Source: Tunturibacter psychrotolerans
Lineage (GTDB): Bacteria > Acidobacteriota > Terriglobia > Terriglobales > Acidobacteriaceae
Assembly (NCBI RefSeq): GCF_040359615.1
Contig: NZ_CP132942.1
Span: forward strand, 5,518,001-5,582,000
Direction: 5' to 3'
Length of the DNA stretch: 64,000 nucleotides
This document shows positions 16,122-25,446 of the stretch, one piece after another. Position numbers and translations under genes: made by a program. The stretch's first letter is position 1, and the number at the start of each line of letters is the position of its first letter. The notes beneath the pieces were generated by a model. It worked only from the letters and a program-made list of their open reading frames with translations. It did not search any database and was not told the origin of the DNA.

Positions 16122-17327
16122 ATGCGGAAAAAAGTAGTTGAGATCAAGCCTGCCGATCGCCAAGCTGTACTCGAAGAACGCCGTCGCCTGAAGATGGCAC
16201 GCTCCGCCCACGCCTATGTCCGTGGAAACACCCTCCAGTTCTACCAATGGCTCAAGGAAGACTCCGCCCGCAAGCTCCCCCAGGGCCCTCCCGTATGGAT
16301 TTGCGGCGACTGCCACGTCGGCAACCTCGGCCCCGTCGCCAACTCCGACGGCAAAGTCGAGATCGAGATCCGCGACCTCGACCAGACTGTCATCGGCAAT
16401 CCCGCGCACGACCTCATCCGCCTCGGCCTCTCCCTCGCCACCGCCGCCCGCGGCTCCGACCTGCCCGGCGTCACCACCGCCCTCATGATGGAGGAGATGG
16501 TCAAGGGATACTGCAGCGCCATGGTCCCCCAACGCGCAAAGAAGGTGACGAAAGACCCAAAGAACCTGCGCCCCGTCGAGACCGTGCTCCATCAGGCGGT
16601 CAACCGCGAGTGGCGCCATCTCGCACAAGAGCGCATCGAAGACGTCAAACCAACCATCCCGCTAGGCGATCGCTTTTGGACGCTCTCTGACGAGGAGAAG
16701 GAAGAGATCACGAAACTCTTCGAGACCGACGACGCACGCAAGCTCATCACCTCGCTCAAACACCGCGACAACAACGCAAAGGTCCGCGTGCTCGACGCCG
16801 CCTACTGGATGAAGGGTTGCAGCTCCCTCGGCCGTCTTCGCTACGCCGTCCTGCTCGGCGTAGGCCCAAAGAAAGACAAGGAGTACTGCCTCGTCGACAT
16901 CAAGGAGGCCGTTCGAGCCGCCGCACCCGCTGCGAAGAACGCCGACATGCCAAAAGACTTCGCCCAGCGAGTCGTTACCGGTGCCTCCAACCTGTCTCCG
17001 TATCTTGGCGAACGCATGCTGGCCGCAAAGTTCCTCGGACGCCCGGTCGTTCTCCGCGAACTCATGCCCCAGGATCTCAAGCTCGAGATCGACCGCCTCA
17101 CCCGCGAAGAGGCCGTCAACGCGGCAAGCTATCTCGCCTGCATCGTCGGAAAAGCCCACGCCCGCCAGATGGACGCTGCTACCCGCAAGCGATGGGCGGC
17201 AGAGCTTACCAGAAACCGGTCAAAGACCCTCAACGCCCCAAACTGGATGTGGACCAGCATCGTCGAGCTCATCGCCAGCCACGAAACCGCCTACCTTGAA
17301 CACTGCCGCCTCTACGCAACCGCGTAA
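16122..17327 (+). CDS. DUF2252 family protein
   Basis: 401 residues with the family hallmarks: RRLKMARSAHAYVRGNTLQ at about 24-42, the VWICGDCHVGNLGPVAN block at about 58-74, EIRDLDQTVIGNPAHDLIRL, and a late VVLRELMPQDLKLEID. The layout (GDCHVGN, then RDLDQ) recalls phosphotransferase/kinase-like folds, with GDxHxxN as possible catalytic loop (inference). The biochemical role of the family is not established to my knowledge. ATG 16122 directly follows an in-frame TTG; lack of a ribosome-binding site and a close -10 suggest a leaderless message. It is monocistronic, with a terminator after it. Confidence 0.9.
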   Translation: MRKKVVEIKPADRQAVLEERRRLKMARSAHAYVRGNTLQFYQWLKEDSARKLPQGPPVWICGDCHVGNLGPVANSDGKVEIEIRDLDQTVIGNPAHDLIRLGLSLATAARGSDLPGVTTALMMEEMVKGYCSAMVPQRAKKVTKDPKNLRPVETVLHQAVNREWRHLAQERIEDVKPTIPLGDRFWTLSDEEKEEITKLFETDDARKLITSLKHRDNNAKVRVLDAAYWMKGCSSLGRLRYAVLLGVGPKKDKEYCLVDIKEAVRAAAPAAKNADMPKDFAQRVVTGASNLSPYLGERMLAAKFLGRPVVLRELMPQDLKLEIDRLTREEAVNAASYLACIVGKAHARQMDAATRKRWAAELTRNRSKTLNAPNWMWTSIVELIASHETAYLEHCRLYATA

Positions 17328-17344
17328 TCTCGCGCCACACAACA

Positions 17345-17370
17345 AGCCCGGTCTCTATCCCGGCCGGGCT
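17345..17370 (+). terminator. Terminator hairpin after the DUF2252 gene
   Basis: Stem AGCCCGG (17345-17351) pairs perfectly with CCGGGCT (17364-17370) and is followed by the pyrimidine-rich CTTCC. The stem is strong but the U tract is weak. Confidence 0.6.
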
Positions 17371-17414
17371 CTTCCACAAAATATTTTGAAAAGCTGGCGC
17401 ATTTTTAGCGCCGC

Positions 17415-17510
17415 GAAAACACGCGTCCGAAACACCACGTTTCACCATCAATTCACCACAATCTCACCAGCGAAACACCACGCCAAAACACGCAGTTTAT
17501 CCAAAACACC
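17415..17510. repeat. Cluster of short A/C-rich CACCA-type repeats
   Basis: Within 96 bp upstream of nadC these related strings occur: GAAAACACGC (17415), GAAACACCACG (17429), TTCACCA (17441 and 17452), TCACCA (17464), GAAACACCACG again (17472), AAAACACGCA (17485) and AAAACACC (17503). The two 11-mers are identical and 43 bp apart, about four helical turns. No protein is encoded. They could be binding sites for a nucleoid or regulatory protein. Confidence 0.45.
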
Positions 17511-17597
17511 CTCGAAAATAGCCGGTAAACAGCAAAATCCTCCCCTAGCCAGGGCCAGGATTTTTTTCGCAGAAAATAAGAGGTTTAGGATTACAGA

Positions 17598-18482
17598 ATG
17601 GACTGGAAGAGCAAACGGATCCGCACCATCCTTGAAGCTGCCCTGGCAGAAGACAAAGTCGCCAACGACGTCACCACTGCTCTAACGATCCCGCCAGACC
17701 TGCGAGCCTCCGGAACCATCATCGCGAAGCAGGCCTGCGTCGTCTCAGGACTCGGCTGCATCCCTGTCTTTCTCGACATCTTCGCAAAGATGTCCCCCGC
17801 CACCGTAGGCCGATTCGAGGTCATCAGCCACCCCGAGATCTTTGACGGCGTAAAGGTGAAGAAGGGTCAAACCCTCGCCGTCATCCGCCACAACGCCCGG
17901 GCGATCCTCTCCTGCGAGCGCGTGATCCTTAACCTAATGCAGCGCATGAGCGGCATCGCGACCCTGACCAACGAGTTCGTCAAAGCCGTCGCTGGCACAA
18001 AGACAAAAGTCCTCGACACGCGCAAAACCATACCCGGCCTTCGTGCACTCGACAAGTACGCAGTCTGCTGTGGCGGAGGCGTCAATCATCGCCTCGACCT
18101 GCAGGACGGCATCCTCATCAAGAACAACCACATCTCGCTCGGTGGCGGCCTCCCCACAGTGCTCGAACGCGCGCTGGAAGGCCGCGAGACCGGCCAAGTC
18201 GTGCAGGTCGAAGTCCGCAGTCAGGCGGAACTCGACCAGGCCATCGCCGGCGGCGCAGAGTCAATCCTGCTCGACAACATGACGCCATCGCAGGTAAAAA
18301 AAGCGATCAGGCAGATCCGCGCAACCCTGCCAAACGTTCCGGTCGAAGCCTCCGGCAATATGAATTTGAAGACAGTCCGCGCTTACGCGTTAGCCGGAGT
18401 GGACTTCGTCTCCGTCGGCGCGCTCACCCACTCAGCCGCTGCAACCGACCTGAGCATGCGCATCACAGCGGATATCTACTGA
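17598..18482 (+). CDS. nadC: Nicotinate-nucleotide pyrophosphorylase (carboxylating)
   Basis: Quinolinate phosphoribosyltransferase: quinolinate + PRPP to nicotinate mononucleotide + CO2 in de novo NAD synthesis. 294 residues, normal length. Recognised by AEDKVANDVTTALTIP near the N-terminus, ERVILNLMQRMSGIATLT, the substrate-binding block DTRKTIPGLRALDKYAV, GGGVNHRLDLQDGILIKNNH and the C-terminal GVDFVSVGALTHSA. It is the first gene of a rightward run (nadC-birA-coaX and on); birA begins 7 bases after its stop. nadA and nadB are not in the window. Confidence 0.97.
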   Translation: MDWKSKRIRTILEAALAEDKVANDVTTALTIPPDLRASGTIIAKQACVVSGLGCIPVFLDIFAKMSPATVGRFEVISHPEIFDGVKVKKGQTLAVIRHNARAILSCERVILNLMQRMSGIATLTNEFVKAVAGTKTKVLDTRKTIPGLRALDKYAVCCGGGVNHRLDLQDGILIKNNHISLGGGLPTVLERALEGRETGQVVQVEVRSQAELDQAIAGGAESILLDNMTPSQVKKAIRQIRATLPNVPVEASGNMNLKTVRAYALAGVDFVSVGALTHSAAATDLSMRITADIY

Positions 18483-18489
18483 GGACCGG

Positions 18490-19308
18490 GTGGCCGATTC
18501 ATTTGACGTATCCTCCGTTGCGGCCGCGCTCACAGGCACAGCATTCGCAGACCGTTTGCAGCATCTCCCAACGGTAGGGTCCACCAACCTGCTGGCAATC
18601 GAAGCCGCACAGTTGGGCGCCTCTCATGGCAGCGTCTGGGTGGCCGACGAGCAGACCGCAGGACGCGGCCGTGGCGGACACGCTTGGCACTCGATCCCCG
18701 GCGACGGACTCTATCTCAGCGTGCTCCTGCGCCCTCAGATGGCACTCGTCGACGCGCTCTGGCTTTCACTCGCCACCGGTCTCGCGGCACAAGCCGCAAT
18801 CGCCGCCGTCACCGGCCTCCAACCCGACATTCGCTGGCCGAACGATCTTCTCCTCGCCGAAAAAAAGTGCGGCGGCATCCTCGTCGAGACCTCTGCCATC
18901 GCTTCACACTCCGACACACCAACCTTGCTGCGATTCGCCGTCGTCGGCATCGGCATCAACGTAAATCACCAGAGCTTCCCCCCGGATATTGAAGCGGTAG
19001 CGACCTCGCTGCGGCACGAGAGCGGAAACCCGTACTCCCGCGAACGCCTGCTGAGCGAGCTCCTCCGTGCTCTCGATCAACAAATTAAGCTTCTCGAAGG
19101 CGAACTGCGCGGCGCATCCACTAGCCCAAAGCTGCTGGAGAGATTTGAGTCAGCCTCCACCTGGGTGCGCGGTAAACGTGTTCGAGTGGACGAGACAGGC
19201 GGATATACTGGCGTGACGACTGGGCTGGACTCGCGTGGATTTCTGCGCGTTGCGGGAGACGATGGAGAATTTCACACCGTCCTCTCCGGCGGAGTCCGAC
19301 CGTTCTAG
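18490..19308 (+). CDS. birA: Biotin--[acetyl-CoA-carboxylase] ligase
   Basis: Activates biotin to biotinyl-AMP and transfers it to the carboxyl-carrier protein of acetyl-CoA carboxylase. 272 residues with QTAGRGRGGHAWHSIPGDGLY (the GRGRxG biotinyl-AMP loop is R-G-R-G-G here) and the catalytic RWPNDLLLAEKKCGGILVE, followed by a C-terminal SH3-like domain (VRGKRVRVDE). There is no N-terminal DNA-binding helix-turn-helix, so it is a monofunctional ligase rather than a BirA repressor. The GTG start is 7 bases after nadC, suggesting co-transcription. Confidence 0.95.
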   Translation: MADSFDVSSVAAALTGTAFADRLQHLPTVGSTNLLAIEAAQLGASHGSVWVADEQTAGRGRGGHAWHSIPGDGLYLSVLLRPQMALVDALWLSLATGLAAQAAIAAVTGLQPDIRWPNDLLLAEKKCGGILVETSAIASHSDTPTLLRFAVVGIGINVNHQSFPPDIEAVATSLRHESGNPYSRERLLSELLRALDQQIKLLEGELRGASTSPKLLERFESASTWVRGKRVRVDETGGYTGVTTGLDSRGFLRVAGDDGEFHTVLSGGVRPF

Positions 19309-19334
19309 AAGAGACAGCGTGGGAGAATCGAACG

Positions 19335-20147
19335 ATGCTACTGGCAATGGATGTAGGGAACACAAACACCGTCCTCGGGCTATACCGCCTTTCAGGCGAA
19401 GCGACAACAGGATCGGAGCTCGTGGCGAACTGGCGCATTACAACCCCGTCCTCCAAACTGACCAGCGATGAGTTCGGCATTTTGCTGCGCAACCTCTTCG
19501 GTCTGAAAGGCCTCGAGATCGGAGTCGTCGACGGCATCGCCATCTCATCGGTAGTGCCTCCGTTGGACTCAACCCTGCGGCAGGTCTGCGAACTCTACTT
19601 TCACGTCAAGCCCGTCTTCGTCGAACCTGGCGTGAAGACCGGAATTCCCGTTTTGACCGACAATCCCGCCGAGCTGGGTGCGGACAGAATCGTCAACTGC
19701 GTCGCAGCCTTCGAACGCTTCGGTGGCCCCTGCATCGTCGTTGACATGGGCACCGCGACCACCTTCGATGCGCTCTCAAAAAAAGGAGAATTTCTCGGCG
19801 GCGCAATCGCCCCGGGTCTTGGCATCTCAGCCGACGCGCTATTCTCCCGCGCTGCCCGCCTCCCTCGCATCGACATAAAAAAACCTGCGAAGGTCATCGG
19901 AACCGGCACCGTCGACAACATCCAGATCGGTCTCTACTACGGCTACATCGGGCTCGTCGATGGCATCCTTGAACGCATGATCGCCGAGATGGGACCCGAG
20001 ACGAAGACCGTTGCCACCGGCGGCCTCGCAAAACTAATCGCCAGCGGATCGAAGTACATCGGGGCAGTGGACGAAATGCTGACACTAACTGGCCTGCGCC
20101 TCATCTACGAGCGCAATCTGGACCGCCACAGAAGACGTGGAGCCTGA
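19335..20147 (+). CDS. coaX: Type III pantothenate kinase
   Basis: Phosphorylates pantothenate in the first step of coenzyme A synthesis. 270 residues with the ASKHA fold signatures: DVGNTNTVLGLYR at the N-terminus (phosphate 1), AELGADRIVNCVAAFER near 113, the VDMGTATTFDALS phosphate-2 motif near 137, and a C-terminal VATGGLAKLIA. The ATG is well placed 26 bases after birA. BirA-CoaX adjacency is common in bacteria and both serve acyl-CoA metabolism. Confidence 0.96.
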   Translation: MLLAMDVGNTNTVLGLYRLSGEATTGSELVANWRITTPSSKLTSDEFGILLRNLFGLKGLEIGVVDGIAISSVVPPLDSTLRQVCELYFHVKPVFVEPGVKTGIPVLTDNPAELGADRIVNCVAAFERFGGPCIVVDMGTATTFDALSKKGEFLGGAIAPGLGISADALFSRAARLPRIDIKKPAKVIGTGTVDNIQIGLYYGYIGLVDGILERMIAEMGPETKTVATGGLAKLIASGSKYIGAVDEMLTLTGLRLIYERNLDRHRRRGA

Positions 20148-20203
20148 GCACGGAAAGACGTTCGGCACGCTCGGCTCTGCTGGCTTAAGCTGTAGAAGAG
20201 CCC

Positions 20204-20920
20204 ATGCAGAACTACTTCAATTACTTCACAGAGATCGAGGAGCGGTTTCAGCAGCGTCGCGGCTCGCTGCTGATGCTCTCGACGCTCGATTGGGCGCTGA
20301 TCGAGACATGGCGCGAAGCCAACATTCCACTTGAAGCAGTGCTGCGCGGAATCGACAACGCCTTTGACAAGCATGATGCAAAAGCTCTGCGCGCGACGAG
20401 CAGAACCCGCAAAGTGAACGGACTGGCATGGTGCGCACAGAGCGTCATGGAAGCAGTAGAACAGGCGATGGAAGCCTCGGTCGGTGCCGCACCCAATCAC
20501 GCAACCGAAGCAGCAGAGAGCGGCTTTGAAACCGAACGCGTCGCACTCTATCTCGAAGACAACGCTATCTCCATCGAGTCGGCAAAACTCGATCCGCCAG
20601 CCGACGCAACTGCCGCTGAAGTCGCCGTCCGGCTACGAGCACTCGCTCTCGGCCTGCGCGCTGAACCAAAGCATTCGCTCGAAGAGCTGGACCGAACCCT
20701 CAGCGTGCTCGAAGAGAAGGTCTTCGCCGCTTTGATGACCGCGACACCAGAGCAAGAGCTGGTGGCATTGCGCGAACAGGCAACTCGCGAACTAGCACCC
20801 TACCGCGGCAAGATGCAGGCCGTCCAGATCAAACAAGTGCAACAGCAGTTTCTCCAGAAGCGATTGCTGGAAGCCCGCAAACTACCTCGCCTCAGCCTCT
20901 TTTATATGAGCCACGGATGA
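20204..20920 (+). CDS. Conserved-looking protein of unknown function, coupled to rlmD
   Basis: 238 residues, soluble, mostly helical and charged. The N-terminal half has NYFTEIEERFQQRRGSLLML and LSTLDWALIETWREANIPL, resembling replication-accessory or RNA-polymerase-interacting helical proteins only loosely; the C-terminal half looks coiled-coil (EELDRTLSVLEEKVFAAL, LVALREQATRELAPYRGKM). No signal peptide or TM. Its stop overlaps the rlmD start (ATGA), so the two are translationally coupled. I do not recognise a function. Confidence 0.75.
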   Translation: MQNYFNYFTEIEERFQQRRGSLLMLSTLDWALIETWREANIPLEAVLRGIDNAFDKHDAKALRATSRTRKVNGLAWCAQSVMEAVEQAMEASVGAAPNHATEAAESGFETERVALYLEDNAISIESAKLDPPADATAAEVAVRLRALALGLRAEPKHSLEELDRTLSVLEEKVFAALMTATPEQELVALREQATRELAPYRGKMQAVQIKQVQQQFLQKRLLEARKLPRLSLFYMSHG

Positions 20921-22209
20921 AGTTACAAATTGAAAAAGCCGTCTACGGTGGCGCAGGCCTGGCTCATGAGGCGGCCGGCAAAACAGTCTTAGTGCCATTT
21001 ACGCTACCGGGTGAACTGATCGAAGTGCAGCTCGTTGAACAGAAAAAAACGCCCGATGAAGCTTCCTTGCTGCAGGTAATGACTCCGTCCAAAGACCGCG
21101 TCAAACCAACTTGTTCTCACTTCGGAGAATGCGGCGGATGCCAGTATCAGCACGCCGAGTATCCCGCGCAGGTAAAGATAAAATCATCCATCCTGCAGGA
21201 GACCCTTGAACGCGCCGGATTGATGGCGCTTCCGAATATCGAGAGTCACATCGGCCCACCATGGGATTACAGAAACCGCATGCGCTTGCGTATCGAAGAA
21301 CTGGGCGGCACTCCAAGAGTAGGCTACAACCGTCGAGGCACCAACGAGTTTCTAGCCATTCACGAGTGCCCTATCTCGGCTCCTATCCTTTGGCGTGCCG
21401 CACAAAGCCTTCTACATGTGGCAGCGCAAACTCCTTCCGCCGCACGCTGGCTCACCAATGCTGTCGAAGTGGAGTTCTTTACAACCGGCGACGAAAAGAA
21501 ACTTCAGATGACCCTCTTCGTCCGAAAGGATCAACCGGGACTCGCTGCATTCTGCGAGCACTTGAAACAAGTAATACCGGAGCTCGCAGGTGCCGGCACC
21601 TCTCTCATTAAACTCACCGGCCCTCAGCGCCAGGTGCAGAAGCCGCACCCACTGGAGAGTTGGGGCACAACCGGGCTAAGCTATCGCACCGCTGACGAAG
21701 ACTACTGGATAAGCCGCGGCGGCTTCTTCCAGGTCAACCGCTTCCTCATTGACGAACTTGTTCGAATCGTCGCCGCAGATCGCAACGGCCAACTCGCGTG
21801 GGACCTCTACGCCGGCGTGGGACTATTTTCTCGCACCCTCGCAAAGAAATTCCGACAGGTCGTAGCGGTCGAAATCGCGGGCACCGACTTGATAAACTCC
21901 TTCAAGGGAACAGGCAAACGCGCCGTAGAAGCAACGACTGTCGACTTTCTGCGCCACGCAGTCATCCAACGCGAACGACCCCAGTTGATTGTCGTGGACC
22001 CGCCGCGAGCCGGTGTCGGAACCGAAGTTTGCTCGTTACTGGCGCGAATTGCAGCCCCCGAAATCATCTACGTCTCCTGCGACCCGGTGACTCTGGCTCG
22101 CGACTTGAAGATGCTGGTTGACGCAGGCTACAAGCTCGAAGAGCTTCATCTCGTAGACCTGTTTCCTCAGACGTTTCATCTGGAGACAGTAGTAGTTTTG
22201 CGTAAATAA
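20917..22209 (+). CDS. rlmD: 23S rRNA (uracil-C5)-methyltransferase, RlmD/RumA type
   Basis: SAM-dependent methylation of a uridine (U1939 in E. coli numbering for RlmD) in 23S rRNA. 430 residues: an N-terminal TRAM-like beta region (1-60), a 4Fe-4S cluster site C66-x5-C-x2-C (CSHFGECGGCQYQ) with a fourth Cys in HECPIS, then the methyltransferase with DLYAGVGLFSRTLA, VVDPPRAG and the catalytic Cys in IYVSCDPVTLARDL. RlmD and its RlmC/RlmCD relatives are hard to separate by sequence, so the exact target uridine is uncertain. It starts within the stop of the preceding gene. Confidence 0.9.
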   Translation: MKLQIEKAVYGGAGLAHEAAGKTVLVPFTLPGELIEVQLVEQKKTPDEASLLQVMTPSKDRVKPTCSHFGECGGCQYQHAEYPAQVKIKSSILQETLERAGLMALPNIESHIGPPWDYRNRMRLRIEELGGTPRVGYNRRGTNEFLAIHECPISAPILWRAAQSLLHVAAQTPSAARWLTNAVEVEFFTTGDEKKLQMTLFVRKDQPGLAAFCEHLKQVIPELAGAGTSLIKLTGPQRQVQKPHPLESWGTTGLSYRTADEDYWISRGGFFQVNRFLIDELVRIVAADRNGQLAWDLYAGVGLFSRTLAKKFRQVVAVEIAGTDLINSFKGTGKRAVEATTVDFLRHAVIQRERPQLIVVDPPRAGVGTEVCSLLARIAAPEIIYVSCDPVTLARDLKMLVDAGYKLEELHLVDLFPQTFHLETVVVLRK

Positions 22210-22241
22210 ACATGACCCCGTTGTGTTGAAATGGTTAGTGA

Positions 22242-25073
22242 GTGCGGTCCGCAGACAGAGCTTTGAAGACCGGAAAAACGACCGAGCCGAACCCCGATCT
22301 TTGGCCGAAGGCAGTGGCACGTGTTCCCGCACTCCAGTTCCGCCGCGCTCCTCTTCTGACCGCAGTCTGCTGGTTCGCACTGGGCGAGGTGATGGCACGC
22401 AATCACAAGCCAACCGTCATCCTTCTCCTCGCCATGTTCTTGCTGTGCGCGTTAGCCTTTGCCGGCCTGCGATGGTCTCTTCGAATCGCAATCCTCCCAC
22501 TAGCAGCACTGTGGATGGCACTTGGCCTCTTCTGCGCGGAGCTGCAACCGGCTCCTCCAACGCAACACACTCTCAAAGCCTACGCGGATGGCCTAAGCAG
22601 GCAGGTTCAAGGCCGCGTCGTGCGAGTCCGCGAGTTGGCTCCGCAACACGAAGACTCCGATCACGATAAAGAGGTCGGATGGTGGGCCGAGAAAGAGGAG
22701 GCCGAGGAAGCCGCAGCGGTCGGTGCACTCTCGGTCGATATTCAGGTCGATTCCGTCGAAGAGGTCACGCCCGATGTTGCATGGATGGCCCCCGTCCGAG
22801 GCGGCGTTCGCATCAATATCGTCGCTGACAAACCTTCAGCACAAAGCCTCGCTCCAACTTTCTCCTCAGCTCTTCCAACGCTCAAGTGCGGTGATCTCGT
22901 ACAAGCCCCCATGCGCATGAAAGTGGCCGAGTACTACCGCGATCCCGGAGCATGGCAGTACGCGGACTACCTTCTCGCGCAAGGCATAGGCGCTCACGCC
23001 AGTGTGCGAGCCTCGAAGGTCTCGATCCTCAAAGAGTCTGCCCTCGCTCCCCCTCTGCAGTCTGACCGAGCAGCACAGTGGCAGTGCCGAGTCTTCGCGG
23101 CGCAAAGCTGGGCTTCCGGGCGCGTTCTCGGCTACATTCATTCGAAGGCAAATCGTGGACTCCCTAGAGTCCTCCGACTCAACGACGACGACGGCGGGAT
23201 GCTGAACGCGATGTTGTTCGGCGACCGCGCCGGCCTGAACAAAACTCAGCGGGTAGGATTTGAGCGCACCGGATCCTTCCATCTTTTTGTCGTCTCAGGG
23301 ATGCACGTCGGGCTGCTTGCCGGCCTTGTCTTCTGGCTCGCCAGCAGACTGAAGTTGCGCGATTGGTTCGCAACGCTGCTCACCATAGTCCTCACCTTTG
23401 GATACGCGCTGCTCACAGGCTTTGGTGCGCCGGTGCAACGAGCCCTCTTCATGACAACTGTCTTCCTCTTGGCGCGTCTGCTAACGCGAGACCGCAACGT
23501 GCTGAATGCCTTGGGCGCGGCGGCGATGGCGGTCCTGGTACTGTCTCCAAGCGCCTTATTCGAGGCAAGCTTTCAGATGACCTTTCTCGCAATCGTCGCC
23601 ATCGGCGGCATTGCAATCCCGCTAGGAGAGCGCAGCTTCCTGCCCTACGCCCGTGCCGCGGAGCACCTCTGGGATCGCTGGGGCGATGCAGCACTTCCAC
23701 CTCGCGTGGCACAGTTTCGTCTTATGCTCCGACTGTGGAGCGAAGCCATCGCCAACATCTTAGGCCACTGGGCCACCAGATTGCCCGCAGCAATCGTCCG
23801 CGGCACTCTTTGGGCGCTGGAGCTATCGCTGATAGGCGTAGTCGCAGAGATGGTGATGGTGCTACCGATGGCAGTCTACTTCCACCGCGCCACCATGTTT
23901 GCGGTCCCCACAAATATGTTGAGCGTGCCGTTGGTAGCGATTCTCGCACCCACTGCAGTCGTTACATTTTGTGCCTCTCTCGTCAGCCCCTGGATCGCGT
24001 TACTCCCCGGCGCAATGACAGCTCTTCTCCTCCACGGAGTCACCGGAGTGATCGCCCATATCAGTTCGGTTCACGCAGCCGATCTGCGCGTACCTGGTCC
24101 AGTCTGGTGGGTCTCCACGATGGCAGTAGCCGCATGGGCTTTTTGCTGCTGGGCTGTACGGCAATCACGCGCATGGGCGTGGGCTGCAGTCATTATGCTG
24201 CCAATCGTCGCGGCGTTCGTACTCTGGCCAGAACACGCGGTCGTATCGCCAGGCATGATGGAGGTGACCGCAATCGATGTCGGCCAGGGCGACTCCATCT
24301 TCATCGCAGCACCGGACGGTGAGACCATGTTGATCGATGCCGGCGGCCCCGTCGGCGGAGTCACCGAAGCAGCCGAAGCCACCAGCCGCTTCGACGTCGG
24401 CGAAGAAGTGGTCTCGCCCTATCTCTGGTCACGCAGATTTCGCCGACTCGATGTCGTCGCGCTAAGTCACGCCCACAGCGACCACATGGGCGGAATGCCC
24501 GCAATCCTCCGCAACTTCCGTCCCCGCGAACTCTGGGTCAGCATCGACCCAAACTCTGACGCCTATCGTTCGCTTCTGAGCGAAGCAAAAGATCTCGGCA
24601 TCACCGTGCGCCACTTCTACGCAGGCACGCAGCTCGCGTGGGGTGGAACACAGATCACGATGCTCGCGCCCGAGACCAGTTACGCCAATCCCAGAGATCC
24701 CGTCAACAACGATTCGCTGGTGATGCGAATGCAGTACGGCAACGCCTCTGTTTTGTTGGAGGGCGACGCAGAAGCTCCCAGCGAACGCGAGATGCTCGCG
24801 CACGGAAGAATCGTGCCAGTCACTCTCCTGAAGGTCGGCCACCACGGCAGCCGCACCTCGACGACTCAGGAGTTTTTCAATGCCGCCGCTCCCAAGGACG
24901 CAGTCGTTTCGGTCGGCAAGGGGAATACTTTTGGTCACCCCCGCTACGAAGTGGTCGAACGAATTGCGGAAGCTCGGACTAAGCTGTATCGAACGGATGA
25001 GTTCGGCCTGACCACATTCCTGCTGGGACGGGATGGAAAAATCCGAGAGCTTGTCGACGCATCTAATCCGTGA
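22242..25073 (+). CDS. comEC: ComEC/Rec2 DNA-uptake channel protein
   Basis: 943 residues. Order: N-terminal TM helices and DUF4131-like beta domain (about 35-290), Competence domain with multiple TM helices (GMHVGLLAGLVFWLASRL, then about eight helices to 690), and a C-terminal metallo-beta-lactamase domain with the metal site LSHAHSDHMGG and later VGHHGSRTST. It forms the inner-membrane channel for single-stranded DNA in natural transformation; the MBL domain probably degrades the non-entering strand. An acidic insertion (about 137-158, including HEDSDHDKEVGWWAEKEEAE) interrupts the DUF4131 region. The GTG start is tentative; the FRRAPLLTAVCWFALG block near residue 33 is typical of the family start. 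Confidence 0.92.
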   Translation: MRSADRALKTGKTTEPNPDLWPKAVARVPALQFRRAPLLTAVCWFALGEVMARNHKPTVILLLAMFLLCALAFAGLRWSLRIAILPLAALWMALGLFCAELQPAPPTQHTLKAYADGLSRQVQGRVVRVRELAPQHEDSDHDKEVGWWAEKEEAEEAAAVGALSVDIQVDSVEEVTPDVAWMAPVRGGVRINIVADKPSAQSLAPTFSSALPTLKCGDLVQAPMRMKVAEYYRDPGAWQYADYLLAQGIGAHASVRASKVSILKESALAPPLQSDRAAQWQCRVFAAQSWASGRVLGYIHSKANRGLPRVLRLNDDDGGMLNAMLFGDRAGLNKTQRVGFERTGSFHLFVVSGMHVGLLAGLVFWLASRLKLRDWFATLLTIVLTFGYALLTGFGAPVQRALFMTTVFLLARLLTRDRNVLNALGAAAMAVLVLSPSALFEASFQMTFLAIVAIGGIAIPLGERSFLPYARAAEHLWDRWGDAALPPRVAQFRLMLRLWSEAIANILGHWATRLPAAIVRGTLWALELSLIGVVAEMVMVLPMAVYFHRATMFAVPTNMLSVPLVAILAPTAVVTFCASLVSPWIALLPGAMTALLLHGVTGVIAHISSVHAADLRVPGPVWWVSTMAVAAWAFCCWAVRQSRAWAWAAVIMLPIVAAFVLWPEHAVVSPGMMEVTAIDVGQGDSIFIAAPDGETMLIDAGGPVGGVTEAAEATSRFDVGEEVVSPYLWSRRFRRLDVVALSHAHSDHMGGMPAILRNFRPRELWVSIDPNSDAYRSLLSEAKDLGITVRHFYAGTQLAWGGTQITMLAPETSYANPRDPVNNDSLVMRMQYGNASVLLEGDAEAPSEREMLAHGRIVPVTLLKVGHHGSRTSTTQEFFNAAAPKDAVVSVGKGNTFGHPRYEVVERIAEARTKLYRTDEFGLTTFLLGRDGKIRELVDASNP

Positions 25074-25099
25074 GTAGCTGACTTGATCGGGAGGTTTCG

Positions 25100-25375
25100 A
25101 TGGAGTTGAATGGGCCAAATGTTGAACCAGTTGCAATCAGTGCTGAAGAGCGGGCAGAAGAACAGAAGCTGATCCGCAGAATGCAGATGATGATGAACAT
25201 GGTGATGCAGGTGATCGCGCAGGATGGGTCGCTCACGATCGACGAAGCAGCCCAGATGATCGCAGACACCAGAAAAGCCGCCTTGGCCATGTTCCCCGGA
25301 AAAGAGTTGGCCTACGACCTCATCTGGCGCCCGCGTTTCCAACGACTCATGCGAGAGCGCTTCCGAATCATGTAG
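25100..25375 (+). CDS. Small helical protein of unknown function
   Basis: 91 residues, soluble, no signal peptide. Met-rich helix (LIRRMQMMMNMVMQVIAQ at about 24-41) followed by an acidic DGSLTIDEAAQMIADTRKAA segment and a conserved-looking C-terminus (ELAYDLIWRPRFQRLMRER). The ATG follows GGGAGG at about 6 bases, supporting translation. It starts 26 bases after comEC and may be part of that operon. Not recognised. Confidence 0.7.
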   Translation: MELNGPNVEPVAISAEERAEEQKLIRRMQMMMNMVMQVIAQDGSLTIDEAAQMIADTRKAALAMFPGKELAYDLIWRPRFQRLMRERFRIM

Positions 25376-25446
25376 CGTCACTACGCCAGCACCGTATCAT
25401 CGCTACTCGGCTCTCGCTTCGACGCTCCTGATACGCTGGGAAGACG

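Noticed and set aside
17503..17511. TTATCC-like and AAAACACC strings as possible DnaA boxes
   Set aside because: Single poor matches with no cluster; I found no DnaA-box group anywhere, including 49166-49758.
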